The notes beneath the pieces are model-generated. The model did not search any database. It had not been told where the DNA came from and saw only the letters and a list, made by a program, of their open reading frames with translations. Position numbers and translations under genes: made by a program. This document shows, piece after piece, positions 22,869 through 30,375 of a stretch of DNA of 30,375 bases (position 1 is its first letter; each line of letters starts with the position of its first letter). This DNA is from Gammaproteobacteria bacterium (GTDB taxonomy: Bacteria; Pseudomonadota; Gammaproteobacteria; SZUA-229): assembly GCA_029880105.1 (NCBI GenBank), contig JAOUPA010000005.1:1-30375 (forward strand), in the 5' to 3' direction.

Positions 22869-24219
22869 TGCCAATGTAATTCTGTGGTGTTAATTCGAGC
22901 AGGCGCTGACGTGCTTCTTCGGGAATCTCCAGTGTCCTGATAAAGGCGTGCATGTCTTCACGGTTGATGCCTTTACCGCGGGTCATCTCCTTGAGTTTCT
23001 CGTAGGGATTTTCAATGCCATATCGACGCATCACGGTCTGGACCGGCTCGGCCAATACCTCCCAGCTGTTGCCCAGGTCTTCGTCGAGTTTATTGGCATT
23101 GACTTCCAGTTTATTCAGGCCTTTACTCAGTGACTGGTATGCAATCAGGCTGTGCGCAAAACCCACACCCAGGGTACGCAGTACAGTAGAGTCAGTCAGG
23201 TCACGCTGCCAGCGGGAAATCGGCAGTTTCATCGAGAGGTGGCCAAACAGCGCATTGGCGATACCAAAATTACCTTCGGCATTTTCAAAATCGATCGGGT
23301 TGACCTTGTGTGGCATCGTCGATGAACCGACCTCACCCGCAACCGTCTTCTGTTTGAAATAACCCAGTGAGATATACGCCCAGAGATCGCGGCACAAATC
23401 GATCAGAATGGTGTTGAAGCGGCTGACCGCGTCGAACATCTCTGCCATGTAGTCGTGCGGTTCAATCTGGATGGTATAGGGGTTCATGGTAAGGCCAATA
23501 GACTCTATAAAGCCCTGGGCAAATTCGGGCCAGTCAATTTCAGGATAGGCACAGTAGTGTGCATTGAAGTTACCGACGGCACCGTTGATCTTGCCGAGGA
23601 TGTCAACGCTCGCGGTCATTTTCTGCTGCTGGCGCAGGCGGTGAACCACATTGGCGATCTCCTTGCCGACGGTGGTCGGTGAGGCGGTCTGGCCGTGGGT
23701 GCGACTCAGCATCGGCTGTGCCGCCAGATCGTGCGACATGGCCTTGAGCTTGTCGATAATCTCATCCATTGCCGGCAGGATGACAGTGTCACGCCCGGAC
23801 TTCAGCATCAGCGCATAAGACAGGTTGTTGATGTCTTCAGAGGTACAGGCGAAGTGGAAAAATTCAGAGACGGCCTCAAGTTGCTGGTTACCCTGGATCT
23901 TTTCTTTCAGGAAATACTCGACGGCCTTGACGTCGTGATTGGTGGTGCGCTCGATGTTCTTTACGCGCTGCGCATCTTCAAGGCTGAAATTCTCAACGAT
24001 ATTATTCAGCAGGTTATTGGTGTGCTCATCGAAGGCTGGTACCTCGGTAATGGCACTGTTGTTGGCCAGCGCCTGTAACCAGCGAACCTCGACCAGTACC
24101 CGGTGGTGGATTAAACCGAATTCGCTGAACAGCGGACGTAAATCGGCAGTTTTGGCGCCATAGCGACCATCGGCGGGTGAAATGGCAGTGAGTTCGTTTA
24201 ATTCCAGCGTATTGCTCAT
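22840..24219 (-). CDS. purB: Adenylosuccinate lyase PurB
   Basis: PurB releases fumarate from SAICAR and from adenylosuccinate, in IMP synthesis and in AMP formation. The 459-residue protein belongs to the fumarase/aspartase superfamily. It starts LNELTAISPADGRYG and has CTSEDINNLSYALML, SRTHGQTASPTTVGKEIANV, and the superfamily signature SSTMPHKVNPIDFENAEGNF at about 295. The length fits the E. coli type (456), the longer gammaproteobacterial class. It is the first gene of purB-roxA-GNAT-DUF7931-like and is divergent from fumC across about 106 bases that hold a palindrome and a TATAAT box. Confidence 0.97.
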   Translation of the reverse strand: MSNTLELNELTAISPADGRYGAKTADLRPLFSEFGLIHHRVLVEVRWLQALANNSAITEVPAFDEHTNNLLNNIVENFSLEDAQRVKNIERTTNHDVKAVEYFLKEKIQGNQQLEAVSEFFHFACTSEDINNLSYALMLKSGRDTVILPAMDEIIDKLKAMSHDLAAQPMLSRTHGQTASPTTVGKEIANVVHRLRQQQKMTASVDILGKINGAVGNFNAHYCAYPEIDWPEFAQGFIESIGLTMNPYTIQIEPHDYMAEMFDAVSRFNTILIDLCRDLWAYISLGYFKQKTVAGEVGSSTMPHKVNPIDFENAEGNFGIANALFGHLSMKLPISRWQRDLTDSTVLRTLGVGFAHSLIAYQSLSKGLNKLEVNANKLDEDLGNSWEVLAEPVQTVMRRYGIENPYEKLKEMTRGKGINREDMHAFIRTLEIPEEARQRLLELTPQNYIGNAEQQARNI

Positions 24220-24248
24220 TGTGTTGATTCCGATAAAGTAACGATCTT

Positions 24249-24269
24249 CGACTTAAAGTCGCGTATTAT
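24249..24269 (-). promoter_or_regulatory. purB -10 element with an adjacent palindrome
   Basis: On the minus strand, TATAAT (complement of 24264-24269) is followed by CGACTT-T-AAGTCG (24249-24261), a near-perfect 13-base palindrome that would cover the transcription start. The -35 is weak (TTCTTC at 16 bases). The palindrome could be an operator for purB, fumC or both; it does not match the PurR box I know (ACGCAAACGTTTTCGT-like). Confidence 0.42.
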
Positions 24270-24325
24270 ACAGCAATAATTTTTTGAAGAATGGGCCGGA
24301 ATACGGCCCTGATGTGGAGAGTCTG

Positions 24326-25708
24326 ATGTCAAAAACTCGCATAGTCAAAGACAGCATGGGCGAACTGGCGGTACCAGAATCTGCCTGTTACGGCGCCCAG
24401 ACACAACGTGCGATTGATAATTTCCCGGTAAGCGGCCTGACCATGCCGCCAGCCTTTTTGCAGGCACTGGGCAGGGTCAAGCTGGCCTGTGCCAGGGCCA
24501 ATCAGAAAATCAGTGCACTCGACGATGCACGCTGCCAGGCGATTGTGGATGTCTGCCAGAGCATGGTTGCCGGTGAGCTGGATGCGGAGTTCCCGGTGGA
24601 TGTCTTCCAGACCGGTTCCGGTACCAGCACCAATATGAATGCCAACGAAGTCATCTCACACCTGGCAAGCAGGCAGTCGAATATCGATGTCCATCCCAAT
24701 GACCACGTCAATATGAGCCAGAGCTCGAACGATGTGATCCCAACCGCGATCCATGTTAGCGCCAGCATTGCCTGTGAACAGCGCCTGTTGCCAGCGCTGG
24801 TTCATCTGGAAAATATTATCAGCAGTCGGGCTACCGAGCTGGTCGATGTGGTTACTACCGGTCGCACCCATTTAATGGACGCCATGCCGGTAACACTGGG
24901 GCAGGAACTTGGTGGCTGGGCGGCACAGATTCGTAGTGGTATCGATCGCATCCAGCAGGCATTGCCCGCAATGAAGAAGCTGGCGATTGGTGGAACCGCG
25001 GTTGGTACCGGTATCAATGCCCCCGAGGCGTTCGGCCCACTGGTCGCCGAGTCGTTGGCACAGCAGACAGGCCTGCGCTTTAGCGTGGCCGATGATCGTT
25101 TTGAAAACATGAGCACGCAGGACGCGGCGGTCTCCCTGAGCGGTCAGCTGAAAACCGTGGCCGTCAGCCTGATGAAAATATCGAATGATCTGCGCTGGAT
25201 GAATAGTGGGCCGCTGGCGGGCATTGGTGAAATTGCGCTGCCAGCACTACAGCCGGGCAGCAGCATTATGCCGGGCAAGGTCAACCCGGTTATCCCCGAA
25301 TCGGTGGCCATGGTCTGCGCCAGGGTTATTGGTAATGATGCCTCGATCACCATCGCCGGTCAGTCGGGTAATTTCCAGCTCAATGTCATGCTACCGCTGG
25401 TGGCCTACGATTTATTACAGAGCATCGACCTGCTGGCGTCTGCCTCACGCCTGCTGGCCGATAAGGCGATTGCTGGCTTTACCGTCAATCATGCAAATAT
25501 TAAAAATGCGCTGGCGAAAAATCCGATACTGGTGACGGCACTGAATCGTGTTATCGGTTACGAGCTGGGTGCAAAAATTGCCAAGCAGGCCTATACCGAA
25601 GGCAGGGCAATCATTGATGTCGCCAGTGAAATGACGGATATCCCAAGAGAAGAACTGGAGCGCCTGCTGTCACCTGAAAATCTTACCAAAGGTGGTGTTC
25701 AGGACTAA
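24326..25708 (+). CDS. fumC: Fumarate hydratase, class II
   Basis: FumC interconverts fumarate and malate in the TCA cycle without an iron-sulfur cluster. From the ATG at 24326 the product is 460 residues. Hallmarks are VFQTGSGTSTNMNANEVI, NMSQSSNDVIPTAIH, GRTHLMDAMPVTLGQEL and the superfamily signature SSIMPGKVNPVIPESV. The frame is open from 24284, but the chosen ATG follows GGAGAGTC and the family begins with a similar short lead (SKTRIVKDSMGEL). It is divergent from purB, whose product also yields fumarate. The HD-GYP gene follows after 66 bases with no clear terminator. Confidence 0.96.
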   Translation: MSKTRIVKDSMGELAVPESACYGAQTQRAIDNFPVSGLTMPPAFLQALGRVKLACARANQKISALDDARCQAIVDVCQSMVAGELDAEFPVDVFQTGSGTSTNMNANEVISHLASRQSNIDVHPNDHVNMSQSSNDVIPTAIHVSASIACEQRLLPALVHLENIISSRATELVDVVTTGRTHLMDAMPVTLGQELGGWAAQIRSGIDRIQQALPAMKKLAIGGTAVGTGINAPEAFGPLVAESLAQQTGLRFSVADDRFENMSTQDAAVSLSGQLKTVAVSLMKISNDLRWMNSGPLAGIGEIALPALQPGSSIMPGKVNPVIPESVAMVCARVIGNDASITIAGQSGNFQLNVMLPLVAYDLLQSIDLLASASRLLADKAIAGFTVNHANIKNALAKNPILVTALNRVIGYELGAKIAKQAYTEGRAIIDVASEMTDIPREELERLLSPENLTKGGVQD

Positions 25709-25774
25709 GTTCTGGTGTTATAAGTTGTCGTAGTAATAGAAAAATGTTTAATAAATAAGCGTGCGAGATAAAAA

Positions 25775-27382
25775 ATGGATCAGGTAGTTCAGCGAGTTGA
25801 GCGGTTGAATGAGATTGGTATCAGTCTGTCAGCAGAACGGGATACCAATATTGTCTGTGACAAGATTCTAAAAGGCGCAATGGAACTGACCGATGCCGAT
25901 GGCGGTAGCCTGTACCGGATGTCAGACGACCACCAGACGCTGGAGTTTGTCATTGTTGCCAATCACTCGCTGAATATTCATATGGGCGGTACCAGTGGTA
26001 TTGAAATCAACTTCCCACCGATCCAGCTATTTATTGATGGCAAGCCTAATCTCAATATGGTGGTGAGCTGTGCTGTTCATGAAGACCGCACCATTAATAT
26101 TTCCGATGCCTATCATGCCGAAGGTTTTGATTTTTCCGGCACACGTAAGTTTGATGAGCAGACTGGCTATCGCACCCAGTCAATCCTGACGGTACCGATG
26201 AAGAACCATGAGGGTGAAATCATTGGTGTACTTCAGCTGATTAACTCCAAAGATCATAACGGCGAAACCGATGAATTTTCATCTGATGAGCGTGACCTGG
26301 CTGAATCACTGGCTTCACAGGCTGCAGTTGCACTGACCAATAACCGTTTGATTGAAGAGCAGCGTGAATTATTTGAAGCCTTTATTAAACTGATTGCGGG
26401 CGCGATCGACGAAAAATCACCTTATACTGGTGGTCACTGCCGTCGCCTTCCCGATTTGACCATGATGATTGCCGATGCCTGCGATCATGCCGATATCGGC
26501 GAGCTAAATGGGTTCACCATGAGCGAAGCAGATCGCTATGAGCTTCGAATTGCGTCATGGTTACACGATTGTGGCAAGGTCACTACGCCTGAATATGTCG
26601 TCGACAAGTCAACCAAGCTGGAAACGATTTATGACCGTGTACATACTGTCGATGCCCGTTTTGAAGTGCTGAAACGCGATGCGAAAATTAAAATGCTTGA
26701 ACAGAAACTGGAGAGATTGGCATCAGGTACTGATACCAGCGATCTTGAGCAGGAGTATGAGGAAAGGATTAAGCAGCTCGATGATGATCGCGAATTTATT
26801 CGAAAGAGCAATGTCGGTGGCGAGTTCATGAGTGATGAGCTACAGCAACGTGTCAGGGATATTGCCAGGTATCGCTGGGTCAATACCGACGGTGTTGAAG
26901 AAGACCTGCTCAACGAAAACGAAGTGATGAACCTGACAATTGCAAAAGGCACGCTCAATGATGCCGAAAGGGAAGTCATCAATAATCACATTGTCATGAC
27001 GATCAAGATGCTGAATGAGCTGCCTTTCCCCAAGCATTTGGTGAGGGTGCCCGAGTATGCAGGTGGCCATCATGAGCGTATGGATGGCAAAGGTTATCCA
27101 CTTGGCCTGACGCGTGAGCAATTATCGATTCCAGCCAGGATGATGGGCATTGCCGATATTTTTGAAGCGCTAACCTCCAGCGATCGTCCTTATAAAGATG
27201 CCAAGAAGATATCCGAGTGTCTACGCATTCTTGGCTTTATGAAACAGGAAGGTCATATCGATCCTGATATCTTTGATGTCTTTATCAGGGAAAAGGTTTA
27301 TATGCGTTATGCAGATGCCTTCCTGCCTGCAGAGCAGATCGATGAGGTCGATGAATCAAAAATCCCGGGTTATGAGATTTAG
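25775..27382 (+). CDS. GAF-HD-GYP protein, putative c-di-GMP phosphodiesterase
   Basis: The 535-residue soluble protein has a GAF domain (about 8-195) and an HD-GYP domain. The HD pair is in LHDCGK (His264, Asp265) and the GYP signature is HHERMDGKGYP (432-442), both intact, so c-di-GMP hydrolysis to pGpG or GMP is expected from the family. Between them is an added segment of about 100 residues (about 285-392) with a charged, coiled-coil-like part (about 296-345); standard HD-GYP domains have a much shorter link here. The GAF domain suggests control by a small ligand or a cyclic nucleotide. No membrane segment is visible. It ends 18 bases from the stop of the convergent CNB-rhodanese gene. 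Confidence 0.9.
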   Translation: MDQVVQRVERLNEIGISLSAERDTNIVCDKILKGAMELTDADGGSLYRMSDDHQTLEFVIVANHSLNIHMGGTSGIEINFPPIQLFIDGKPNLNMVVSCAVHEDRTINISDAYHAEGFDFSGTRKFDEQTGYRTQSILTVPMKNHEGEIIGVLQLINSKDHNGETDEFSSDERDLAESLASQAAVALTNNRLIEEQRELFEAFIKLIAGAIDEKSPYTGGHCRRLPDLTMMIADACDHADIGELNGFTMSEADRYELRIASWLHDCGKVTTPEYVVDKSTKLETIYDRVHTVDARFEVLKRDAKIKMLEQKLERLASGTDTSDLEQEYEERIKQLDDDREFIRKSNVGGEFMSDELQQRVRDIARYRWVNTDGVEEDLLNENEVMNLTIAKGTLNDAEREVINNHIVMTIKMLNELPFPKHLVRVPEYAGGHHERMDGKGYPLGLTREQLSIPARMMGIADIFEALTSSDRPYKDAKKISECLRILGFMKQEGHIDPDIFDVFIREKVYMRYADAFLPAEQIDEVDESKIPGYEI

Positions 27383-27400
27383 CAACGCCCGGTAGATTTG

Positions 27401-28471
27401 TTAATCAGCAATAATATCATTGCCTTCAAGCTCGGAAAGCTCGACACCTTTCAGGCCATCCTTCAGTACCGAGGTATTAAAACCGCGCTCATTGAGGATG
27501 TAGGAGGCGGAAGAGCTACGTCTGCCGGTATCACAATACAGAATGTAATTTTTGTCGTGATTTAGTGTATCGATCTTCATGCGCAAAAAAATCAACGGCA
27601 GGTGAGTTGCCCCCTTGATATGCGCAGACTGATACTCATTGGGTAGGCGCACATCCAGCCACTCGGCTTCACCGCTAGCAACCTTTTCTTTTGCGGCATC
27701 AAAGCCAACCATGTCGAGCATGGGGTCGTTGAGCAATGACAGGAACTGTTCTTTGGATAAACGACTCAGTACACCATTGGTTAGCATCACGATAGAGGCA
27801 TTACGCTCGGCATCGGAGATCAGTGCCTCCTCACCAAATGAAGCACCGGCATCAAGCTCGGCCAGTTTGATGTCCTTGTCCTGACCGGGCATTTTTCGCG
27901 TTACCATGCAACGGCCAGACTTAATGATGTAGAAATAATCACCCGGGTCACCCTGCTTGATGATCATATCACCGGGTTTGACATTGATGTCTTCCAGGCT
28001 GGTGAAAATCGCCTGGATATTGCCGGGTGGAATACGGCGGAATGATTCGGTATTTAAAATACGTGACATCCAGTCATCATTCTGTTCCGTATTCAGCTCT
28101 TCAACCTGAAAGCTGCCAGTCTGGTCCCAGGTCAGCATCATGTCCAGCAAATCGGAATCAACGGTGAAGACAACGGCCTTTGAGGTCGCGACTGCAGTGA
28201 AGTTTCTGGGAATGATGTGGGCCAGTGCGGTTCGGGTATCCGCAGTTCCCGCCTGCAGGGTTTTGATCACCTTGCCATTCTCGACCAGGTCGATGGTGCC
28301 TTCGTGCAGAAAGATATGGTCTGCCTTGGCGTCGCCTTTAAGGAAAATGTTATCGCCTTTATTGATTTCTGAAATGTTGAGCTTGTTGCAGATTTCCCTG
28401 AGGCTTTCAGCGTTGAGGCTGTTGAGGGGTTCGTAGTTACTGAGATCCCTGGGCGTGATTTTTGTGCTCAT
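27401..28471 (-). CDS. Tandem cyclic-nucleotide-binding domains fused to a rhodanese
   Basis: The 356-residue protein has two CNB domains (about 15-115 and 142-248) and a C-terminal rhodanese (about 255-345). The first CNB lacks the phosphate-binding signature and is probably structural. The second has FGEEALISDAERNAS (212-226) with the expected Gly-Glu and Arg223, so it could bind cAMP or cGMP. The rhodanese keeps the cysteine loop YCDTGRRSS (Cys313), consistent with sulfur transfer or sulfide/thiosulfate sensing. No DNA-binding helix-turn-helix is visible, so it is not a CRP-type regulator. A link between cNMP signals and sulfur chemistry is an inference. A good ribosome site (AAGG) precedes the ATG, and a promoter lies at 28502-28531. 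Confidence 0.9.
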   Translation of the reverse strand: MSTKITPRDLSNYEPLNSLNAESLREICNKLNISEINKGDNIFLKGDAKADHIFLHEGTIDLVENGKVIKTLQAGTADTRTALAHIIPRNFTAVATSKAVVFTVDSDLLDMMLTWDQTGSFQVEELNTEQNDDWMSRILNTESFRRIPPGNIQAIFTSLEDINVKPGDMIIKQGDPGDYFYIIKSGRCMVTRKMPGQDKDIKLAELDAGASFGEEALISDAERNASIVMLTNGVLSRLSKEQFLSLLNDPMLDMVGFDAAKEKVASGEAEWLDVRLPNEYQSAHIKGATHLPLIFLRMKIDTLNHDKNYILYCDTGRRSSSASYILNERGFNTSVLKDGLKGVELSELEGNDIIAD

Positions 28472-28501
28472 TGCAAAACCTTGTTATTTTTCATTTTCCA
28501 G

Positions 28502-28531
28502 ATTATAGCCTGTTAAATTCGGTTATGACTA
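28502..28531 (-). promoter_or_regulatory. Candidate promoter for the CNB-rhodanese gene
   Basis: On the minus strand, TAGTCA (complement of 28526-28531) and TATAAT (complement of 28502-28507) are separated by 18 bases, about 30 bases before the start codon. It lies between the mltD stop and this gene, so the gene can be transcribed apart from mltD. Confidence 0.48.
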
Positions 28532-28556
28532 ATCAGCGGTAATACTGTAATAATCA

Positions 28557-30185
28557 TTAACCCTGATCACTGCTTTGCTCAGTGATATCGATATGAACCT
28601 TGAGCCGTTGTCCCGGTTGCAGGTACTTGCCTTCAATTTTGTTCCAGCGATGAAGGTCATTGACACTTACTTTATATCGGTTGGCGATGCGTGACAATGA
28701 ATCACCATTCCTGACCGTATAGGAGATAGTCTTCATTGTGCCCGAGGGTTTGCGCTGGCTCAATGGCGCAGCTACAGGTGAGTTGTCCTTCCAGATAACA
28801 ATTTCCTGTCCCTGGCGTAGCGGGTCGCGAACAGCCATGCCGTTCCACTTGGCCAGTTCGTGCATACCAACGTCATATTCCCTGGATAGTTTCCAGAAAC
28901 TGTCACCATCCTGAACGATGTGGCTGATGCGGTTCTTGTTGCCGCCAGCACTTTTTATTTTTCTCAGGCGCTGATCAACGCTAAGTGCATAGTCGGCCTG
29001 CTTCAGGCTGGATTTCGGAATCAGCAGGTACTTGCCAGCGCGAATATTGTTGCCCTTAATATGATTGACCTTGCGCAGGTAATCGACATTGGTTTTGTAT
29101 TTGGCGGCAATCTCACTGAGCGTCTCACCAGTACGGATTTTATGGCGAGTCCAGCTAATACGCGCCTCATCAGGCAGATTCTTTAAATTGGCCTCCAGCC
29201 TGTCAGCTGCATCGCTAGGCAGTAACAGCGTGTGCGGACCATCGGGTGGCGTCGCCCAGCGGTTGTAGGCAGGGTTGTAGTTGTACAGGGTATCGAGTTC
29301 GATGTCAGCCAGCTCTGCGGCCAGTGCCAGGTCAATCTGTGAACCCATATCGATACGTCTAAAGCCAGGCACGTGCGGGATACAGCGCAGAGTAATTTCA
29401 TATTCCCCTGGATTCTTGATCAGCTCTTTCAGTGCCAGCAGTTTGGGCACATAGCTGCGCGTTTCCTTGGGTAGTTTCAGGTGCCAGAAATCCGTCGGCT
29501 TACCCGCCTTTTTATTTTTCCTGATGGCTCGCTGTACCGTACCCGAGCCTGAGTTATAGGCAGCCAGTGCCAGCATCCAGTCACCATCAAAAAGTTTGTT
29601 CAGGTTCGACAGGAATTTGAGTGCCGCTTGTGTTGAGGCATAGATATCGCGGCGGCCATCGTACCACCAGTCCTGTTTCAGGCCATAGATGCGGGCCGTA
29701 GAAGGAATGAACTGCCAGATACCCGCTGCCCGGCCATGGGAGTAGGCAAAGGGCTGGAAGGCACTTTCCACCACCGGCAGCAATACCAGCTCAGTCGGTA
29801 AATTCAGTCTTTCGGCCTCGCTCAAAATATAATGCAGGAAGGGATCACTGCGCTCCATTACCCGCTGGATATAATCCTTGTGTTTTGCATACCAGGCCAG
29901 CTCGGACTGCAGCAGGTGTTTATCGAGGTGGGGCTCTAACCTGAAACCGGCGCGAATGTGCTGCCAGACAGTCTCATTGGGCTGGCTGGCCATACCGAAG
30001 CCATCATCGTCATCGCCGAACAGGAAGTATTCGGCCTCGCTGACCTCGGTCGCGTCTTCAATGGTTTCAGTTGGGGGCTGGTCAATCTCGGTAATGGAGT
30101 CCGGTTTAATGGCCTCAGACTGGCAGGCGAACAGCCCGGATAGCATCAGGATGGTAAAAAATCGGCAAGGAAGTTGTTTATACAT
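28557..30185 (-). CDS. mltD: Membrane-bound lytic murein transglycosylase D with three LysM domains
   Basis: MltD cleaves peptidoglycan to 1,6-anhydro-muropeptides from the outer membrane. The 542-residue product starts with a lipoprotein signal (LMLSGLFAC, lipid Cys21), followed by an acidic linker. The transglycosylase domain has the catalytic Glu140 in LLPVVESAFQP, then GRAAGIWQFIPSTARIYGL and LALAAYNSGSGTVQRAI. Three LysM repeats follow (about 346-391, 420-466 and 487-531), each with the GD/GE-(S/T)L-type core; the second reads DGDSFWKLS. E. coli MltD (452 residues) has two, so this version has one more. It is divergent from rnhA, the arrangement common in gammaproteobacteria. Confidence 0.96.
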   Translation of the reverse strand: MYKQLPCRFFTILMLSGLFACQSEAIKPDSITEIDQPPTETIEDATEVSEAEYFLFGDDDDGFGMASQPNETVWQHIRAGFRLEPHLDKHLLQSELAWYAKHKDYIQRVMERSDPFLHYILSEAERLNLPTELVLLPVVESAFQPFAYSHGRAAGIWQFIPSTARIYGLKQDWWYDGRRDIYASTQAALKFLSNLNKLFDGDWMLALAAYNSGSGTVQRAIRKNKKAGKPTDFWHLKLPKETRSYVPKLLALKELIKNPGEYEITLRCIPHVPGFRRIDMGSQIDLALAAELADIELDTLYNYNPAYNRWATPPDGPHTLLLPSDAADRLEANLKNLPDEARISWTRHKIRTGETLSEIAAKYKTNVDYLRKVNHIKGNNIRAGKYLLIPKSSLKQADYALSVDQRLRKIKSAGGNKNRISHIVQDGDSFWKLSREYDVGMHELAKWNGMAVRDPLRQGQEIVIWKDNSPVAAPLSQRKPSGTMKTISYTVRNGDSLSRIANRYKVSVNDLHRWNKIEGKYLQPGQRLKVHIDITEQSSDQG

Positions 30186-30319
30186 TTTTCTCTATTTAAT
30201 GAAATCAACAGCTTTCGCCTATTTTACCCTGATTGCGGCCGGTGAGTGGAAATAAAATTTTGTTGATTGTCGCGAGAAAGCCGAGACATTTCGATTTAAC
30301 GAGATAGAATGCCCTCATT

Positions 30320-30375
30320 ATGAAAAAAACAACCAGCAATGCCGTTATCATCTATACCGATGGTGCCTGTCGCGG
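30320..30375 (+). CDS. rnhA: Ribonuclease HI, 5' end only
   Basis: The last 56 bases code for MKKTTSNAVIIYTDGACRG, the start of RNase HI, which removes RNA from RNA-DNA hybrids. YTDGACRG carries the first catalytic aspartate. The position beside mltD supports the call. An upstream ATG at 30309 is out of frame and meets a stop (TGA) overlapping this start. A possible -10 (TAGAAT, 30305-30310) would give a very short leader, but its -35 is poor. The rest of the gene lies outside the window. Confidence 0.88.
   Translation, partial: MKKTTSNAVIIYTDGACR

Noticed and set aside
23015..24163. Plus-strand open frames inside purB
   Set aside because: Shadows of a well-conserved purB reading frame, with no family resemblance of their own.

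Overview
The window reads as a chromosomal segment of a sulfur-oxidising gammaproteobacterium. The lifestyle clue is a secreted Gly/Asn/Tyr-rich protein at 495-1097 whose mature end starts WWGP, as in the envelope proteins of sulfur globules (Allochromatium SgpA/SgpB type). The rest is ordinary gammaproteobacterial housekeeping: rnr-rlmB, recJ-pyrD, purB-roxA, and mltD next to rnhA. I see no insertion sequence, phage gene, CRISPR array or integration scar, and no gene that is clearly broken. Both edges cut a gene.

Layout. 1-1097: a membrane-anchored coiled-coil protein (5' end outside the window) followed by the sulfur globule-like protein. 1098-1396: a gene-free gap with several possible hairpins. 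1397-4309 (+): monomeric isocitrate dehydrogenase and a small class III cyclase. 4313-10066 (-): dbpA-yhiN, a TIGR02647-type small protein, class I fructose-bisphosphate aldolase and an RhlE-like helicase with a structured leader. 10335-10421 (-): tRNA-Leu(CAG), divergent from the + strand cluster rnr-rlmB-rpfE-like-recJ-pyrD (10532-17754). 17862-20685 (+): a small YgaP-like membrane protein and a GGDEF-EAL protein. 20674-24219 (-): purB-roxA-GNAT-DUF7931-like. 24326-27382 (+): fumC and a GAF/HD-GYP protein. 27401-30185 (-): a cyclic-nucleotide-binding/rhodanese protein and mltD. 30320-end (+): start of rnhA.

Three themes connect the genes. (1) Ribosome maturation: DbpA (23S hairpin 92), YhiN/RdsA (23S dihydrouridine), RlmB (Gm2251) and RoxA (uL16 hydroxylation) all act near the peptidyl-transferase region of the 50S subunit, and dbpA-yhiN form a 3-bp-spaced pair. 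(2) Nucleotide second messengers: a class III cyclase, a dual GGDEF-EAL protein, an HD-GYP protein with an unusual insertion, and a protein with a plausible cNMP pocket lie within 25 kb. (3) Central carbon: isocitrate dehydrogenase, fumarase, adenylosuccinate lyase (a fumarate producer divergent from fumC) and aldolase.

No wholly new multi-gene system is evident. The best candidates for undescribed biology are the sulfur-globule-like protein with its coiled-coil tail and membrane-anchored neighbour, the histone-like N-terminal extension of RNase R, and several structured non-coding segments (1208-1298, 8647-8680, 10142-10196). All motif, promoter and hairpin calls were made by eye.
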